The position numbers were made by a program, and so were the translations under genes. DNA of 64,000 nucleotides from Hyperoodon ampullatus (Eukaryota; Chordata; Mammalia; Artiodactyla; Ziphiidae): contig CATKHW010000061.1 of the NCBI GenBank assembly GCA_949752795.1, forward strand, positions 186,001 to 250,000. The letters are read 5' to 3'. Under the pieces are notes generated by a model that saw only the letters and a list, made by a program, of their open reading frames with translations, was not told the DNA's origin and did not search any database. Below, piece after piece: positions 10,398 to 24,287 of this stretch. Positions within the stretch are counted from its first letter, which is position 1. Every line of letters starts with the position of its first letter.

Positions 10398-12133
10398 TAA
10401 AACCAGAGTTTGATATAAGCACAGGTACCGTTCCAAAAACCAACTATGGAATAGACAAGACCTACACCTTCCTCAGTGAAAGGGACTCAAAACCCCATAT
10501 TTCCCGCAGAGGAATATATCTGACTAATAAGAATCTTAAAACCTATGTATAGATATGTCTCCGTAAGGGAATCAAGTGTGTCTAGACTGGCATAAACATG
10601 GCAGCGAGAATCAGCTCAAACCCACGATAAAAAGGAATTTCAAAAACAAAACAAAAAAACTGGCAAGTTCTTACAATTCCTTCAGGGTCTCTGATGAAAC
10701 CTGGAATGACCCTATCTACAACGACAGCTGGATGTGGAATAAGCCTGGACACTTGGGACTGAGAGGATTGGTGAGATTGCGTGAGCAAATGCAGACCCTT
10801 TAAAGCACAAATGCCTGGCACCCATTCCATGGGTCCCAACTCTCCAGGTTGTAGGGAATATTACTACAGCTATAACATGTACAGGAAACCTAGAGAACGG
10901 ACACACTGTGAATACGAAAGTTTTCTAAAACTCAACGAATAGTCCCTCTCCTGGTGCTCCGGTTTGACTTCCCATCTGCTTTACTATCCATCTCCCAACA
11001 TGGAGAGACAGCCCCTTTAACCTCCTGGTTCGCACAGGTTTCCAATGTGGCAGAGGATGAAAGGGAAGAGGGAGAACCAATGAGAGAGTAGCTGTTAGGC
11101 ATGTGTACGGGCATATATCACTCTAATTTCCCGGCAGGAAGAATAATTAACCAAAGTCTCAGCCCCCCACCGGGAACCAGCATAGGTCCTGAACCAAAAT
11201 TTTGGACATGCGGTCAGCTCACAAAAAACGAGTTGAGAAATGAGGCTCAATTGCACAGCAATTCAAAAACTGGCAGAGTAATAAAGGACAACTATCGTCC
11301 GAAAATCTGTTAAGGGAAGGCAACGAGGCGGACTTGAAAGCGAGGCAGAATAGCAGGAAACAGATTTCAAGAGGTACGTTGGAATCGCCTTTAAAGCACA
11401 GGAAGAGGGGCACAACTTCCATAATGATGCACTTGGCCAAAAAGTGCGTATACGTTTCTCCAGAATATATTCATTAGAAAACGCATACACCCTTTTTGGC
11501 CAAGCAAGCAAGCTGGCGATGCAAATCTGCACTACAAAGAAGTATCACTTCCCACCGGTCAAAAGGGACATCCACAAAATGTGTAAAAACCAGAAAGGCA
11601 AGACAGGCCCTGGAGAACAGGGAGCCTTGTTATGCTGATGGGCGGGATGTAAATTGCCAACTGCCTCTCTGGAGGAGTGCATTGTGTTCCCTAAAACAAG
11701 TAAACAACAGAGCTACAGAGCCAAGGGCACTTCCAGTCTAGGGAATATACCTTGGGAAAACTGAAAATCAATAAGACAGAGCCACCCCAAAATTTAGGGC
11801 TGCAGTGCTTACAAGGACCTCAACTTGGGTACACCTTAAATATCCCAGGAAATATAAAAATGGTTCAAAAAATTGTGGTACTTACGTACGATGCACTATC
11901 CCTCATTCAAAATTCAATGTCATAAGACCAGTAGCAGCAAAATGGGTGGATTCAGGTACGATGATTCTAAGTGAAATAAGTCACACAGAAAAAGAAACTT
12001 ATCATAAGATATCACTTATGAAGATCCTGTAAACATGGCTACACTTGAACTGAGTTAGGAAAGAGAACAGAGTCTCACATTTAGAAAACACTCTTATGCC
12101 TGCTTAAGGGGGAAGGAGAGGTGGGGTGATGCA
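10398..12133 (+). repeat. Satellite monomer 7
   Basis: Asymmetric palindrome, 71 bp, at 11433-11503. ORF2 fossil stop at 12030-12032. The 5' half matches monomer 14 (GTGGAATAAGCCTGG, ATTGCGTGAGC). The 3' half is a type A variant with CTCATTCAAAATTC. Confidence 0.9.
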
Positions 12134-13871
12134 TAAACCAGAGTTTGATATAAGCACAGGTACCGTTCCAAAAACCAACTATGGAATAGACAAGACCTAC
12201 ACCTTCCTCAGTGAAAGGGACTCAAAACCCCATAGTTCCCGCAGAGGAATATATCTGACTAGTAAGAATCTTAAAACCTATGTATTGATATGTATCCGTA
12301 AGGGAATCAAGTGTGTCTAGACTGGCATAAACATGGCAGCGAGAATCAGCTCAAACCCGCAATAAAAAGGAATTTCAAAAACAAAAGAAAAAAACTGGGA
12401 AATTCTTTACAATTCCTTCAGGGTCTCTGATGAAACCTGGAATGACCCTATCTACAACGACAGCTGGATGTGGCATAAGGCTGGACACTTGGGACTGAGA
12501 GGATTGGTGAGATTGGGTGAGCAAATGCAGACCCTTTAAAGCAATAATGCATGGCACCCATTCCATGGGTCCCAACTCTCCAGCTTGAAGGGAATATTAC
12601 TACAGCTATAACATGTACAGGAAACCTAGAGAACGGACACACTGTGAATATGAAAGGTTTCTAAAACTCAACGAATAGTCCCTCTCCTGGTGCTCCGGTT
12701 TGACTTTTCATCTGCTTTACTATCAACCTCCCAACTTGGAGAGACAGCCCCTTTAACCTCCTGGTTCGCACATGTTCCCAATTTGGCAGAGGATGAAAGG
12801 GAAGAGGGAGAACCAATGAGAGAGTACCTGTTAGGCATTTGGACGGACACATATCACTCTAATTTCCCGGCAGGTAGAAGAATTAACCAAAGTGTCAGCC
12901 ACCCACCGGGAACCAACATAGGTCCTGAACCAAAATTTTGGACATGCGGTCAGCTCACAAAAAACGAGTTGAAAAATTGAACTCAGGGGCACAGCAATTC
13001 ACAAACTGGCAGAGTAATAAATGACAACTATCGTCCAAAAATTTGTTAAGGGAAGGCAACGAGGCGGACTTGAAAGCGAGGCAGAATAGCAGGAAACAGA
13101 TTTCAAGTGGTACGTTGGAATTGCCTTTAAAGCACAGGGAGAGGGGCACAACTTCGACAATGATGCACTTGGCCAAAAAGGGCGTATGCGTTTTCTCCTG
13201 AATATATTCAGGAGAAAACGCATACGCCCTTTTTGGCCAAGCAAGCAAGCGGGCAACGCAAATCTGCACTACAAAGAAGTATCACTTCCCACCGGTCAAC
13301 AGGGACATCCACAAAATGTGTAAAAACCAGAAAGGCAAGACAGGCCCTGGAGAACAGGGAGCCTTGATATGCTGATAGGCGGGATGTAAATTGCCAACTG
13401 CCTCTCTGGAAGAGTGTATTGTGTTCCCTAAAACAAGTAAACAACAGAGCTACAGAGCCAAGTGCACTTCCAGTCTAGGGAATATACCTTGGGAAAACTG
13501 AAAATCAATAAGACAGAGCCACCCCAAAATTTAGGGCTGCACTGCTTACAAGGACCTCAACTTGGGTACACCTTAAATATCCCAGGAAATATAAAAATGG
13601 TTCAAAAAATTGTGGTACTTACGTACGATGCACTATCCCTCAGTCATGAATTCAATGTCATAAGACCAGTAGCAGCAAAATGGGTAGATTCAGGTACGAT
13701 GATTCTAAGTGAAATAAGTCACACAGAAAAAGAAACTTATCATAAGATATCACTTATGAAGATCCTGTAAACATGGCTACACTTGAACTGAGTTAGGAAA
13801 GAGAACAGAGTCTCACATTTAGAAAACACTCTTATGCCTGCTTAAGGGGGAAGGAGAGGTGGGGTGATGCA
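12134..13871 (+). repeat. Satellite monomer 8
   Basis: Perfect palindrome at 13169-13240. ORF2 fossil stop at 13768-13770. Type A. A private GGACGGACACATATC and AAATTGAACTCAGG mark it. Confidence 0.9.
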
Positions 13872-15610
13872 TAAAACCAGAGTTTGATATAAGCACAGGT
13901 ACCGTTCCAAAAACCAACTATGGAATAGACAAGACCTACACCTTCCTCAGTGAAAGGGACTCAAAACCCCATAGTTCCCGCAGAGGAATATATCTGACTA
14001 GTAACAATCTTAAAACCTATGTATTGATATGTCTGCGTAAGGTAATCAAGTGTGTCTAGACTGGCATAAACATGGCAGCGAGAATCAGCTCAAACCCACT
14101 ATAAAAAGGAATTTCAAAAACAAAACAAAAAAACTGGGAAATTCTTTACAATTCCTTCAGGGTCTCTGATGAATCCTGGAATGACCCTATCTACAACGAC
14201 AGCTGGATGTGGCATAAGGCTGGACACTTGGGACTGAGAGGATTGGTGAGATTGGGTGAGCAAATGCAGACCCTTTAAAGCAATAATGCATGGCACCCAT
14301 TCCATGGGTCCCAACTCTCCAGGTTGAAGGGAATATTACTACAGCTATAACATGTACAGGAAACCTAGAGAACGGACACACTGTGAATACGAAAGTTTTC
14401 TAAAACTCAACGAATAGTCCCTCTCCTTGTGCTCCGGTTTGAATTCCCATCTGCTTTACTATCAATCTCCCAACTTGGAGAGACAGCCCCTTTAACCTCC
14501 TGGTTCGCACAGGTTTCCAATTTGGCAGAGGATGAAAGGGAAGAGGGAAAACCAATGAGAGAGTAGCTGTTAGGCATTTGTACGGGCATATATCACTCTA
14601 ATTTCCCGGCAGGAAGAATAATTAACCAAAGTCTCAGCCCCCCACCGGGAACCAGCATAGGTCCTGAACCAAAATTTTTGACTTGCGGTCAGCTCACAAA
14701 AAACGAGTTGAAAAATGGAGCTCAAGGGCACAGCAATTCAAAAACTGGCAGAGTAATAAAGGACAACTATCGTCCGAAAATCTGTTAAGGGAAGGCAACG
14801 AGGTGGACTTGAAAGCGAGGCAGAATAGCAGGAAACAGATTTCAAGAGGTACGTTGGAATCGCCTTTAAAGCACAGGAAAAGGGGCACAACTTCCACAAT
14901 GATGCACTTGGCCAAAAAGTGTGTATACATTTTCTCCAGAATATATTCATTAGAAAACACATACACCCTTTTTGGCCAAGCGAGCAAGCTGGCGATGCAA
15001 ATCTGCACTACAAAGAAGTATCACTTCCCACCGGTCAAAAGTGACATCCACAAAATGTGTAAAAACCAGAAAGGCAAGACAGGCCCTGGAGAACAGGGAG
15101 CCTTGTTATGCTGATGGGCGGGATGTAAATTGCCAACTGCCTCTCTGGAGGAGTGCATTGTGTTCCCTAAAACAAGTAAACAACAGAGCTACAGAGCCAA
15201 GGGCACTTCCAGTCTAGGGAATATACCTTGGGAAAACTGAAAATCAATAAGACAGAGCCACCCCAATATTTAGGGCTGCACTGCTTACAAGGACCTCAAC
15301 TTGGGTACACCGTAAATATCCCAGGAAATATAAAAATGGTTCAAAAAATTGTGGTACTTACATATGATGGAATATCCCTCAGCCATGAAATCAATGTCAT
15401 AAGACCAGTAGCAGCAAAATGGGTGGATTCAGGTACGATGATTCTAAGTGAAATAAGTCACAGAGAAAAAGAAACTTATCATAAGATATCACTTATGAAG
15501 ATCCTGTAAACATGGCTACACTTGAACTGAGTTAGGAAAGAGAACAGTGTCTCACATTTAGAAAACACTCTTATGCCTGCTTAAGGGGGAAGGAGAGGTG
15601 GGGTGATGCA
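13872..15610 (+). repeat. Satellite monomer 9
   Basis: Asymmetric palindrome at 14908-14979. ORF2 fossil stop at 15507-15509. Type B. The tail (CCCAATATTTAGG, ACACCGTAAATATC, ACATATGATGG) is shared with monomer 14. Confidence 0.9.
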
Positions 15611-17336
15611 TAAAACCAGCGTTTGATATAAGCACAGGTACCGTTCCAAAAACCAACTATGGAATAGACAAGACCTACACCTTCCTCAGTGAAAGGGACT
15701 CAAAACCCCATATTTCCCGCAGAGGAATATATCTGACTAGTAAGAATCTTAAAACCTATGTATTGATATGTCTCCGTAAGGGAATCAAGTGTGTCTAGAC
15801 TGGCATAAACATGGCAGCGAGAATCAGCTCAAACCCGCGATAAAAAGGAATTTCAAAAACAAAACAAAAAAACTGGCAAATTCTTTACAATTCCTTCAGG
15901 GTCTCTGATGAAACCTGGAATGACCCTATCTACAACGACAGCTGGATGTGGCATAAGGCTGGACACTTGGGACTGAGAGGATTGGTGAGATTGGGTGAGC
16001 AAATGCAGACCCTTTAAAGCAATAATGCATGGCACCCATTCCATGGGTCCCAACTCTCCAGCTTGAAGGGAATATTACTACAGCTATAACATGTACAGGA
16101 AACCTAGAGAACGGACACACTGTGAATATGAAAGGTTTCTAAAACTCAACGAATAGTCCCTCTCCTGGTGCTCCGGTTTGACTTAACATCTGCTTTACTA
16201 TCAATCTCCCAACTTGGAGAGACAGACTCTTTAACCTCCTGATTCGCACATGTTTCCAATTTGGCAGAGGATGAAAGAGAAGAGGGAGAACCAATGAGAG
16301 AGTAGCTGTTAGGCATTTGGACGGGCACATATCACTCTAATTTCCCGCAGGAAGAAGAATTAACCAAAGTCTCAGCCACCCACCGGGAATCAGCATAGGT
16401 CCTGAACCAAAATTTTGGACATGCGGTCAGCTCACAAAAAAAGAGTTGAAAAATGGAGCTCAGGGGCACAGCAATTCACAAACTGGCCGAGTAATAAAGG
16501 TCAACTATCGTCCAAAAATCTGTTGAGGGAAGGCAACGAGGCGGACTTGAAAGCGAGGCAGAATAGCAGGAAAGAGATTTCAAGAGGTACGTTGGAATCG
16601 CCTTTAAAGCACAGGAAGAGGGGCACAACTTCGACAATGATGCACTTGGCCAAAAAGTGCATATGTGATTTCTCTGGAGAAAACGCATACGCCCTTTTTG
16701 GCCAAGGAAGCAAGCGGGCAATGCAAATCTGCACTACAAAGAAGTATCACTTCCCACCGGTCAAAAGGGACATCCACAAAATGTGTAAAAACCAGAAAGG
16801 CAAGACAGGCCCTGGAGAACAGGGAGCGTTGTTATGCTGATGGGCGGGATGTAAATTGCCAACTGCCTCTCTGGAGGAGTGCATTGTGTTCCCTAAAACA
16901 AGTAAACAACAGAGCTACAGAGCCAAGGGCACTTCCAGTCTAGGGAATGTACCTTGGGAAAACTGAAAATCAATAAGACAGAGCCACCCCAAAATTTAGG
17001 GCTGCACTGCTTACAAGGACCTCAACTTGGGTACACCTTAAATATCCCAGGAAATATAAAAATGGTTCAAAAAATTGTGGTACTTACGTACGATGGAATA
17101 TCCCTCAGCCATGAAATCAATGTCATAAGACCAGTAGCAGCAAAATGGGTAGATTCAGGTACGATGATTCTAAGTGAAATAAGTCACAGAGAAACAGAAA
17201 CTTATCATAAGATATCACTTATGAAGATCCTGTAAACATGGCTCCACTTGAACTGAGTTAGGAAAGAGAACAGTGTCTCACATTTAGAAAACACTCTTAT
17301 GCCTGCTTAAGGGGGAAGGAGAGGTGGGGTGATGCA
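15611..17336 (+). repeat. Satellite monomer 10 (1,726 bp)
   Basis: Short 60-bp palindrome at 16646-16705. ORF2 fossil stop at 17233-17235. Starts CAGCGTTTGAT and has TTTGACTTAACATC like monomers 15 and 19, so it is a third copy of the first unit of the four-monomer repeat. Confidence 0.9.
16646..16705. repeat. Shortened 60-bp palindrome form (monomer 10)
   Basis: The centre is replaced by GATTTCTCTGGAGAAA, about 12 bp shorter than the full form, while the outer arms remain. The left arm also carries AAGTGCATATG in place of AAGGGCGTATG. The same short form occurs at 25323-25382 and 32266-32325 in monomers 15 and 19, with which monomer 10 also shares other private variants. Confidence 0.85.
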
Positions 17337-19075
17337 TAAAACCAGAGTTTGATATAAGCACAGGTACCGTTCCAAAAACCAACTATGGAATAGACAAGAC
17401 CTACACCTTCCTCAGTGAAAGGGACTCAAAACCCCATATTTCCCGCAGAGGAATATATCTGACTAGTAAGAATCTTAAAACCTATGTATTGATATGTCTC
17501 CGTAAGGGAATCAAGTGTGTCTAGACTGGCATAAACATGGCAGCGAGAATCAGCTCAAACCCGCGATAAAAAGGAATTTCAAAAACAAAACAAAAAAACT
17601 GGCAAATTCTTTACAATTCCTTCAGGGTCTCTGATGAAACCTGGAATGACCCTATCTACAACGACAGCTGGATGTGGCATAAGGCTGGACACTTGGGACT
17701 GAGAGGATTGGTGAGATTGGGTGAGCAAATGCATACCATTTAAAGCACAAATCCGTGGCACCCATTCCATGGGTCCCAACTCTCCAGCTTCAAGGGAATA
17801 TTACTACAGCTATAACATGTACAGGAAACCTAGAGAACGGACACACTGTGAATATGAAAGGTTTCTAAAACTCAACGAATAGTCCCTCTCCTGGTGCTCC
17901 GGTTTGACTTTCCATCTGCTTTACTATCAACCTCCCAACTTGGAGAGACAGCCCCTTTAACCTCCTGGTTCGCACATGTTTCCAATTTGGCAGAATATGA
18001 AAGGGAAGAGGGAGAACCAATGAGAGAGTAGCTGTTAGGCATTTGGACGGGCACATATCACTCTAATATCCCAGTAGGTAGAAGAATTAACCAAAGTCTC
18101 AGCCACCCACCGGGAACCAACATAGGTCCTGAACCAAAATTTTGGACATGCGGTCAGCTCACAAAAAACGAGTTGAAAAATGGAACTCAGGGGCACAGCA
18201 ATTCACAAACTGCCAGAGTAATAAAGGACAACTATCGTCCAAAAATCTGTTAAAGGAAGGCAACGAGGCGGACTTGAAAGCGAGGCAGAATAGCAGGAAA
18301 CAGATTTCAAGAGGTACGTTAGAATCACCTTTAAAGCACAGGGAGAGGGGCACAACTTCGACAATGATGCACTTGGCCAAAAAGGGCGTATGTGTTTTCT
18401 CCTGAATATATTCAGGAGAAAACGCATATGCCCTTTTTGGCCAAGCAAGCAAGCGGGCAATGCAAATCTGCACTACAAAGAAGTATCACTTCCCACTGGT
18501 CAAAAGGGACATCCACAAAATGTGTAAAAACCAGAAAGGCAAGACAGGCCCTGGAGAACAGGGAGCCTTGTTATGCTGATGGGCGGGATGTAAATTGCCA
18601 ACTGCCTCTCTGGAGGAGTGCATTGTGTTCCCTAAAACAAGAAAACAACAGAGCTACAGAGCCAAGGGCACTTCCAGTCTAGGGAATATACCTTGGGAAA
18701 ACTGAAAATCAATAAGACAGAGCCACCCCAAAATTTAGGGCTGCAGTGCTTACAAGGACCTCAACTTGGGTACACCTTAAATATCCCAGGAAATATAAAA
18801 ATGGTTCAAAAAATTGTGGTACTTACGTACGATGCACTATCCCTCTGTCATGAATTCAATGTCATAAGACCAGTAGCAGCAAAATGGGTGGATTCAGGTA
18901 CGATGATTCTAAGTGAAATAAGTCACACAGAAAAAGAAACTTATCATAAGATATCACTTATGAAGATCCTGTAAACATGGCTACACTTGAACTGAGTTAG
19001 GAAAGAGAACAGAGTCTCACATTTAGAAAACACTCTTATGCCTGCTTAAGGGGGAAGGAGAGGTTGGGTGATGCA
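17337..19075 (+). repeat. Satellite monomer 11
   Basis: Palindrome at 18373-18444 with two mismatched pairs. ORF2 fossil stop at 18972-18974. Type A with CTCTGTCATGAATTC as in monomer 3, 13,860 bp upstream. Confidence 0.9.
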
Positions 19076-20812
19076 TAAACCAGAGTTTGATATAAGCACA
19101 GGTACCGTTCCAAAAACCAACTATGGAATAGACAAGACCTACACCTTCCTCAGTGAAAGGGACTCAAAACCCCATAGTTCCCGCAGAGGAATATATCTGA
19201 CTAGTAAGAATCTTAAAACCAAAGTATTGATATGTATCCGTAAGGGAATCAAGTGTGTCTAGACTGGCATAAACATTGCAGCGATAATCAGCTCAAACCC
19301 GCGATAAAAAGGAATTTCAAAAACAAAAGAAAAAAACTGTTAAATTCTTTACAATTCCTTCAGGGTCTCTGATGAAACCTGGAATGACCCTATCTACAAC
19401 GACAGCTGGATGTGGCATAAGGCTGGACACTTGGGACTGAGAGGATTGGTGAGATTGGGTGAGCAAATGCAGACCCTTTAAAGCAATAATGCATGGCACC
19501 CATTCCATGGGTCCCAACTCTCCAGCTTGAAGGGAATATTACTACAGCTATAACATGTACAGGAAACCTAGAGAACGGACACACTGTGAATATGAAAGGT
19601 TTCTAAAACTCAACGAATAGTCCCTCTCCTGGTGCTCCGGTTTGACTTTCCATCTGCTTTACTATCAACCTCCCAACTTGGAGAGACAGCCCCTTTAACC
19701 TCCTGGTTCGCACATGTTTCCAATTTGGCAGAGGATGAAAGGGAAGAGGGAGAACCAATGAGAGAGTAGCTGTTAGGCATTTGGACGGGCACATATCACT
19801 CTAATTTCCCGGCAGGAAGAAGAATTAACCAAAGTCTCAGCCACCCACCGGGAACCAACATAGGTCCTGAACCAAAATTTTGGACATGCGGTCAGCTCAC
19901 AAAAAACGAGTTGAAAAATGGAATTCAGGGGCACAGCAATTCACAAACTGGCAGAGTAATAAAGGACAACTATCGTCCAAAAATTTGTTAAGGGAAGGCA
20001 ACGAGGCGGACTTGAAAGCGAGGCAGAATAGCAGGAAACAGATTTCAAGAGGTACGTTGGAATCACCTTCAAATCACAGGGAGAGGGGCACAACTTCGAC
20101 AATGATGCACTTGGCCAAAAAGGGCGTATGCGTTTTCTCCTGAATATATTCAGGAGAAAACGCATACGCCCTTTTTGGCCAAGCAAGCAAGCGGGCAATG
20201 CAAATCTGCACTACAAAGAAGTATCACTTCCCACCGGTCAAAAGGGACATCCACAAAATGTGTAAAAACCAGAAAGGCAAGACAGGCCCTGGAGAACAGG
20301 GAGCCTTGATATGCTGATAGGCGGGATGTAAATTGCCAACTGCCTCTCTGGAGGAGTGCATTGTGTTCCCTAAAACAAGTAAACAACAGAGCTACAGAGC
20401 CAAGGGCACTTCCAGTCTAGGGAATATACCTTGGGAAAACTGAAAATCAATAAGACAGAGCCACCCCAAATTTAGGGCTGCAGTGCTTACAAGGACCTCA
20501 ACTTGGGTACACCTTAAATATCCCAGGAAATATAAAAATGGTTCAAAAAATTGTGGGACTTACGTACGATGCACTATCCCTCAGTCATGAATTCAATGTC
20601 ATAAGACCAGTAGCAGCAAAATGGGTGGATTCAGGTACGATGATTCTAAGTGAAATAAGTCACACAGAAAAAGAAACTTATCATAAGATATCACTTATGA
20701 AGATCCTGTAAACATGGCTACACTTGAACTGAGTTAGGAAAGAGAACAGAGTCTCATATTTAGAAAACACTCTTATGCCTGCTTAAGGGGGAAGGAGAGG
20801 TGGGGTGATGCA
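19076..20812 (+). repeat. Satellite monomer 12
   Basis: Perfect palindrome at 20111-20182. ORF2 fossil stop at 20709-20711. Type A. One A is lost in CCCCAAATTTAGG, so the late frame differs from its neighbours. Partner of monomer 4. Confidence 0.9.
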
Positions 20813-22549
20813 TAAAACAGAGTTTGATATAAGCACAGGTACCGTTCCAAAAACCAACTATGGAATAGACAAGACCTACACCTTCCTCTGTGAAAGGGAC
20901 TCAAAACCCCATAGTTCCCGCAGAGGAATATATCTGACTAGTAAGAATCTTAAAACCTATGTATTGATATGTATCCGTAAGGGAATCAAGTGTGTCTAGA
21001 CTGGCATAAACATGGCAGCGAGAATCAGCTCAAACCCACTATAAAAAGGAATTTCAAAAACAAAACAAAAAAACTGGCAAATTCTTTACAATTCCTTCAG
21101 GGTCTCTGATGAAACCTGGAATGACCCTATCTACAACGACAGCTGGATGTGGCATAAGGCTGGACACTTGGGACTGAGAGGATTGGTGAGATTGGGTGAG
21201 CAAATGCAGACCCTTTAAAGCAATAATGCATGGCACCCATTCCATGGGTCCCAACTCTCCAGCTTGAAGGGAATATTACTACAGCTATAACATGTACAGG
21301 AAACCTAGAGAACGGACACACTGTGAATATGAAAGGTTTCTAAAACTCAATGAATAGTCCCTCTCCTGGTGCTCCGGTTTGACTTTCCATCTGCTTTACT
21401 ATCAACCTCCCAACTTGGAGAGACAGCCCCTTTAACCTCCTGGTTCGCACATGTTTCCAATTTGGCAGAGGATGAAAGGGAAGAGGGAGAACCAATGAGA
21501 GAGTAGCTGTTAGGCATTTGGACGGGCACATATCACTCTAATTTCCCGGCAGGTAGAAGAATTAACCAAAGTCTCAGCCACCCACCGGGAACCAACATAG
21601 GTCCTGAACCAAAATTTTGGACATGCGGTCAGCTCACAAAAAACGAGTTGAAAAATGGAACTCAGGGGCACAGCAATTCACAAACTGCAGAGTAATAAAG
21701 GACAACTATCGTCCAAAAATCTGTTAAGGGAAGGCTACGAGGCGGACTTGAAAGCGAGGCAGAATAGCAGGAAACAGATTTCAAGAGGTACGTTGGAATC
21801 GCCTTTAAAGCACAGGGAGAGGGGCACAACTTCGACAATGATGCACTTGGCCAAAAAGGGCGTATGCGTTTTCTCCTGAATATATTCAGGAGAAAACGCA
21901 TACGCCCTTTTTGGCCAAGCAAGCAAGCGGGCAATGCAAATCTCCACTACAAAGAAGAATCACTTCCCTCCGGTCAAAAAGGACATCCACAAAATGTGTA
22001 AAAACCAGAAAGGCAAGACAGGCCCTGGAGAACAGGGAGCCCTGTTATGCTGATGGGCGGGATGTAAATTGCCAACTGCCTCTCTGGAGGAGTGCATTGT
22101 GTTCCCTAAAACAAGTAAACAACAGAGCTACAGAGCCAAGGGCACTTCCAGTCTAGGGAATGTACCTTGGGAAAACTGAAAATCAATAAGACAGAGCCAC
22201 CCCAAAATTTAGGGCTGCACTGCTTACAAGGACCTCAACTTGGGTACACCTTAAATATCCCAGGAAATATAAAAATGGTTCAAAAAATTGTGGTACTTAC
22301 GTACGATGGAATATCCCTCAGCCATGAAATCAATGTCATAAGACCAGTAGCAGCAAAATGGGTGGATTCAGGTACGATGATTCTAAGTGAAATAAGTCAC
22401 AGAGAAAAAGAAACTTATAATAAGATATCACTTATGAAGATCCTGTAAACATGGCTACACTTGAACTGAGTTAGGAAAGAGAACAGTGTCTCACATTTAG
22501 AAAACACTCTTATGCCTGCTTAAGGGGGAAGGAGAGGTGGGGTGATGCA
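20813..22549 (+). repeat. Satellite monomer 13
   Basis: Perfect palindrome at 21847-21918. ORF2 fossil stop at 22446-22448. A mosaic: the 5' part is like monomer 5, while the part after the palindrome is like monomer 6 and type B. Confidence 0.9.
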
Positions 22550-24287
22550 TAAAACCAGAGTTTGATATAAGCACAGGTACTGTTCCAAAAACCAACTATG
22601 GAATAGACAAGACCTACACCTTCCTCAGTGAAAGGGACTCAAAACCCCATATTTCCCGCAGAGGAATATATCTGACTAATAAGAATCTTAAAACCTATGT
22701 ATTGATATGTCTCCGTAAGGGAATCAAGTGTGTCTAGACTGGCATAAACATGGCAGCGAGAATCAGTTAAAACCCACGATAAAAAGTAATTTCAAAAACA
22801 AAACAAAAAAACTGGCAAATTCTTACAATTCCTTCAGGGTCTCTGATGAAACCTGGAATGACCCTATCTACAACGACAGCTGGATGTGGAATAAGCCTGG
22901 ACAGTTGGGACTGAGAGGATTGGTGAGATTGCGTGAGCAAATGCAGACCCTTTAAAGCACAAATGCCTGGCACCCATTCCATGGGTCCCAACTCTACAGG
23001 TTGTAGGGAATATTACTACAGCTATAACATGTACAGGAAACCTAGAGAACGGACACACTGTGAATACGAAAGTTTTCTAAAACTCAACGAATAGTCCCTC
23101 TCCTGGTGCTCCGGTTTGACTTCCCATCTGCTTTACTATCAATCTCCCAACTTGGAGAGACAGCCCCTTTAACCTCCTGGTTCGCACAGGTTTCCAATTT
23201 GGCAGAGGATGAAAGGGAAGAGGGAGAACCAATGAGAGAGTAGCTGTTAGGCATTTGTACGGGCATATATCACTCTAATTTCCCGGCAGGAAGAATAATT
23301 AACCAAAGTCTCAGCCCCCCACCGGGAACCAGCATAGGTCCTGAACCAAAATTTTGGACATGCGGTCAGCACACAAAAAACGAGTTGAAAAATGGAGCTC
23401 AATTGCACAGCAATTCAAAAACTGGCAGAGTAATAAAGGACAACTATCGTCCGAAAATCTGTTAAGGGAAGGCAACGAGGCGGACTTGAAAGCGAGGCAG
23501 AATAGCAGGAAACAGATTTCAAGAGGTACGTTGGAATCGCCTTTAAAGCACAGGAAGAGGGGCACAACTTCCATAATGATGCACTTGGCCAAAAAGTGCG
23601 TATACGTTTTCTCCAGAATATATTCATTAGAAAACGCATACACCCTTTTTGGCCAAGCAAGCAAGCGGGCGATGCAAATCTGCACTACAAAGAAGTATCA
23701 CTTCCCACCGGTCAAAAGGGACATCCACAAAATGTGTAAAAACCAGAAAGGCAAGACAGGCACTGGAGAACAGGGAGCCTTGTTATGCTGATGGGCGGGA
23801 TGTAAATTGCCAACTGCCTCTCTGGAGGAGTGCATTGTGTTCCCTAAAACAAGTAAACAACAGAGCTACAGAGCCAAGGGCACTTCCAGTCTAGGGAATA
23901 TACCTTGGGAAAACTGAAAATCAATAAGACAGAGCCACCCCAATATTTAGGGCTGCACTGCTTACAAGGACCTCAACTTGGGTACACCGTAAATATCCCA
24001 GGAAATATAAAAATGGTTCAAAAAATTGTGGTACTTACATATGATGGAATATCCCTCAGCCATGAAATCAATGTCATAAGACCAGTAGCAGCAAAATGGG
24101 TGGATTCAGGTACGATGATTCTAAGTGAAATAAGTCACAGAGAAAAAGAAACTTATCATAAGATATCACTTATGAAGATCCTGTAAACATGGCTACACTT
24201 GAACTGAGTTAGGAAAGAGAACAGTGTCTCACATTTAGAAAACACTCTTATGCCTGCTTAAGGGGGAAGGAGAGGTGGGGTGATGCA
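22550..24287 (+). repeat. Satellite monomer 14
   Basis: Asymmetric palindrome at 23585-23656. ORF2 fossil stop at 24184-24186. The 5' half matches monomer 7 and the 3' tail matches monomer 9, suggesting exchange inside the monomer. Confidence 0.9.
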
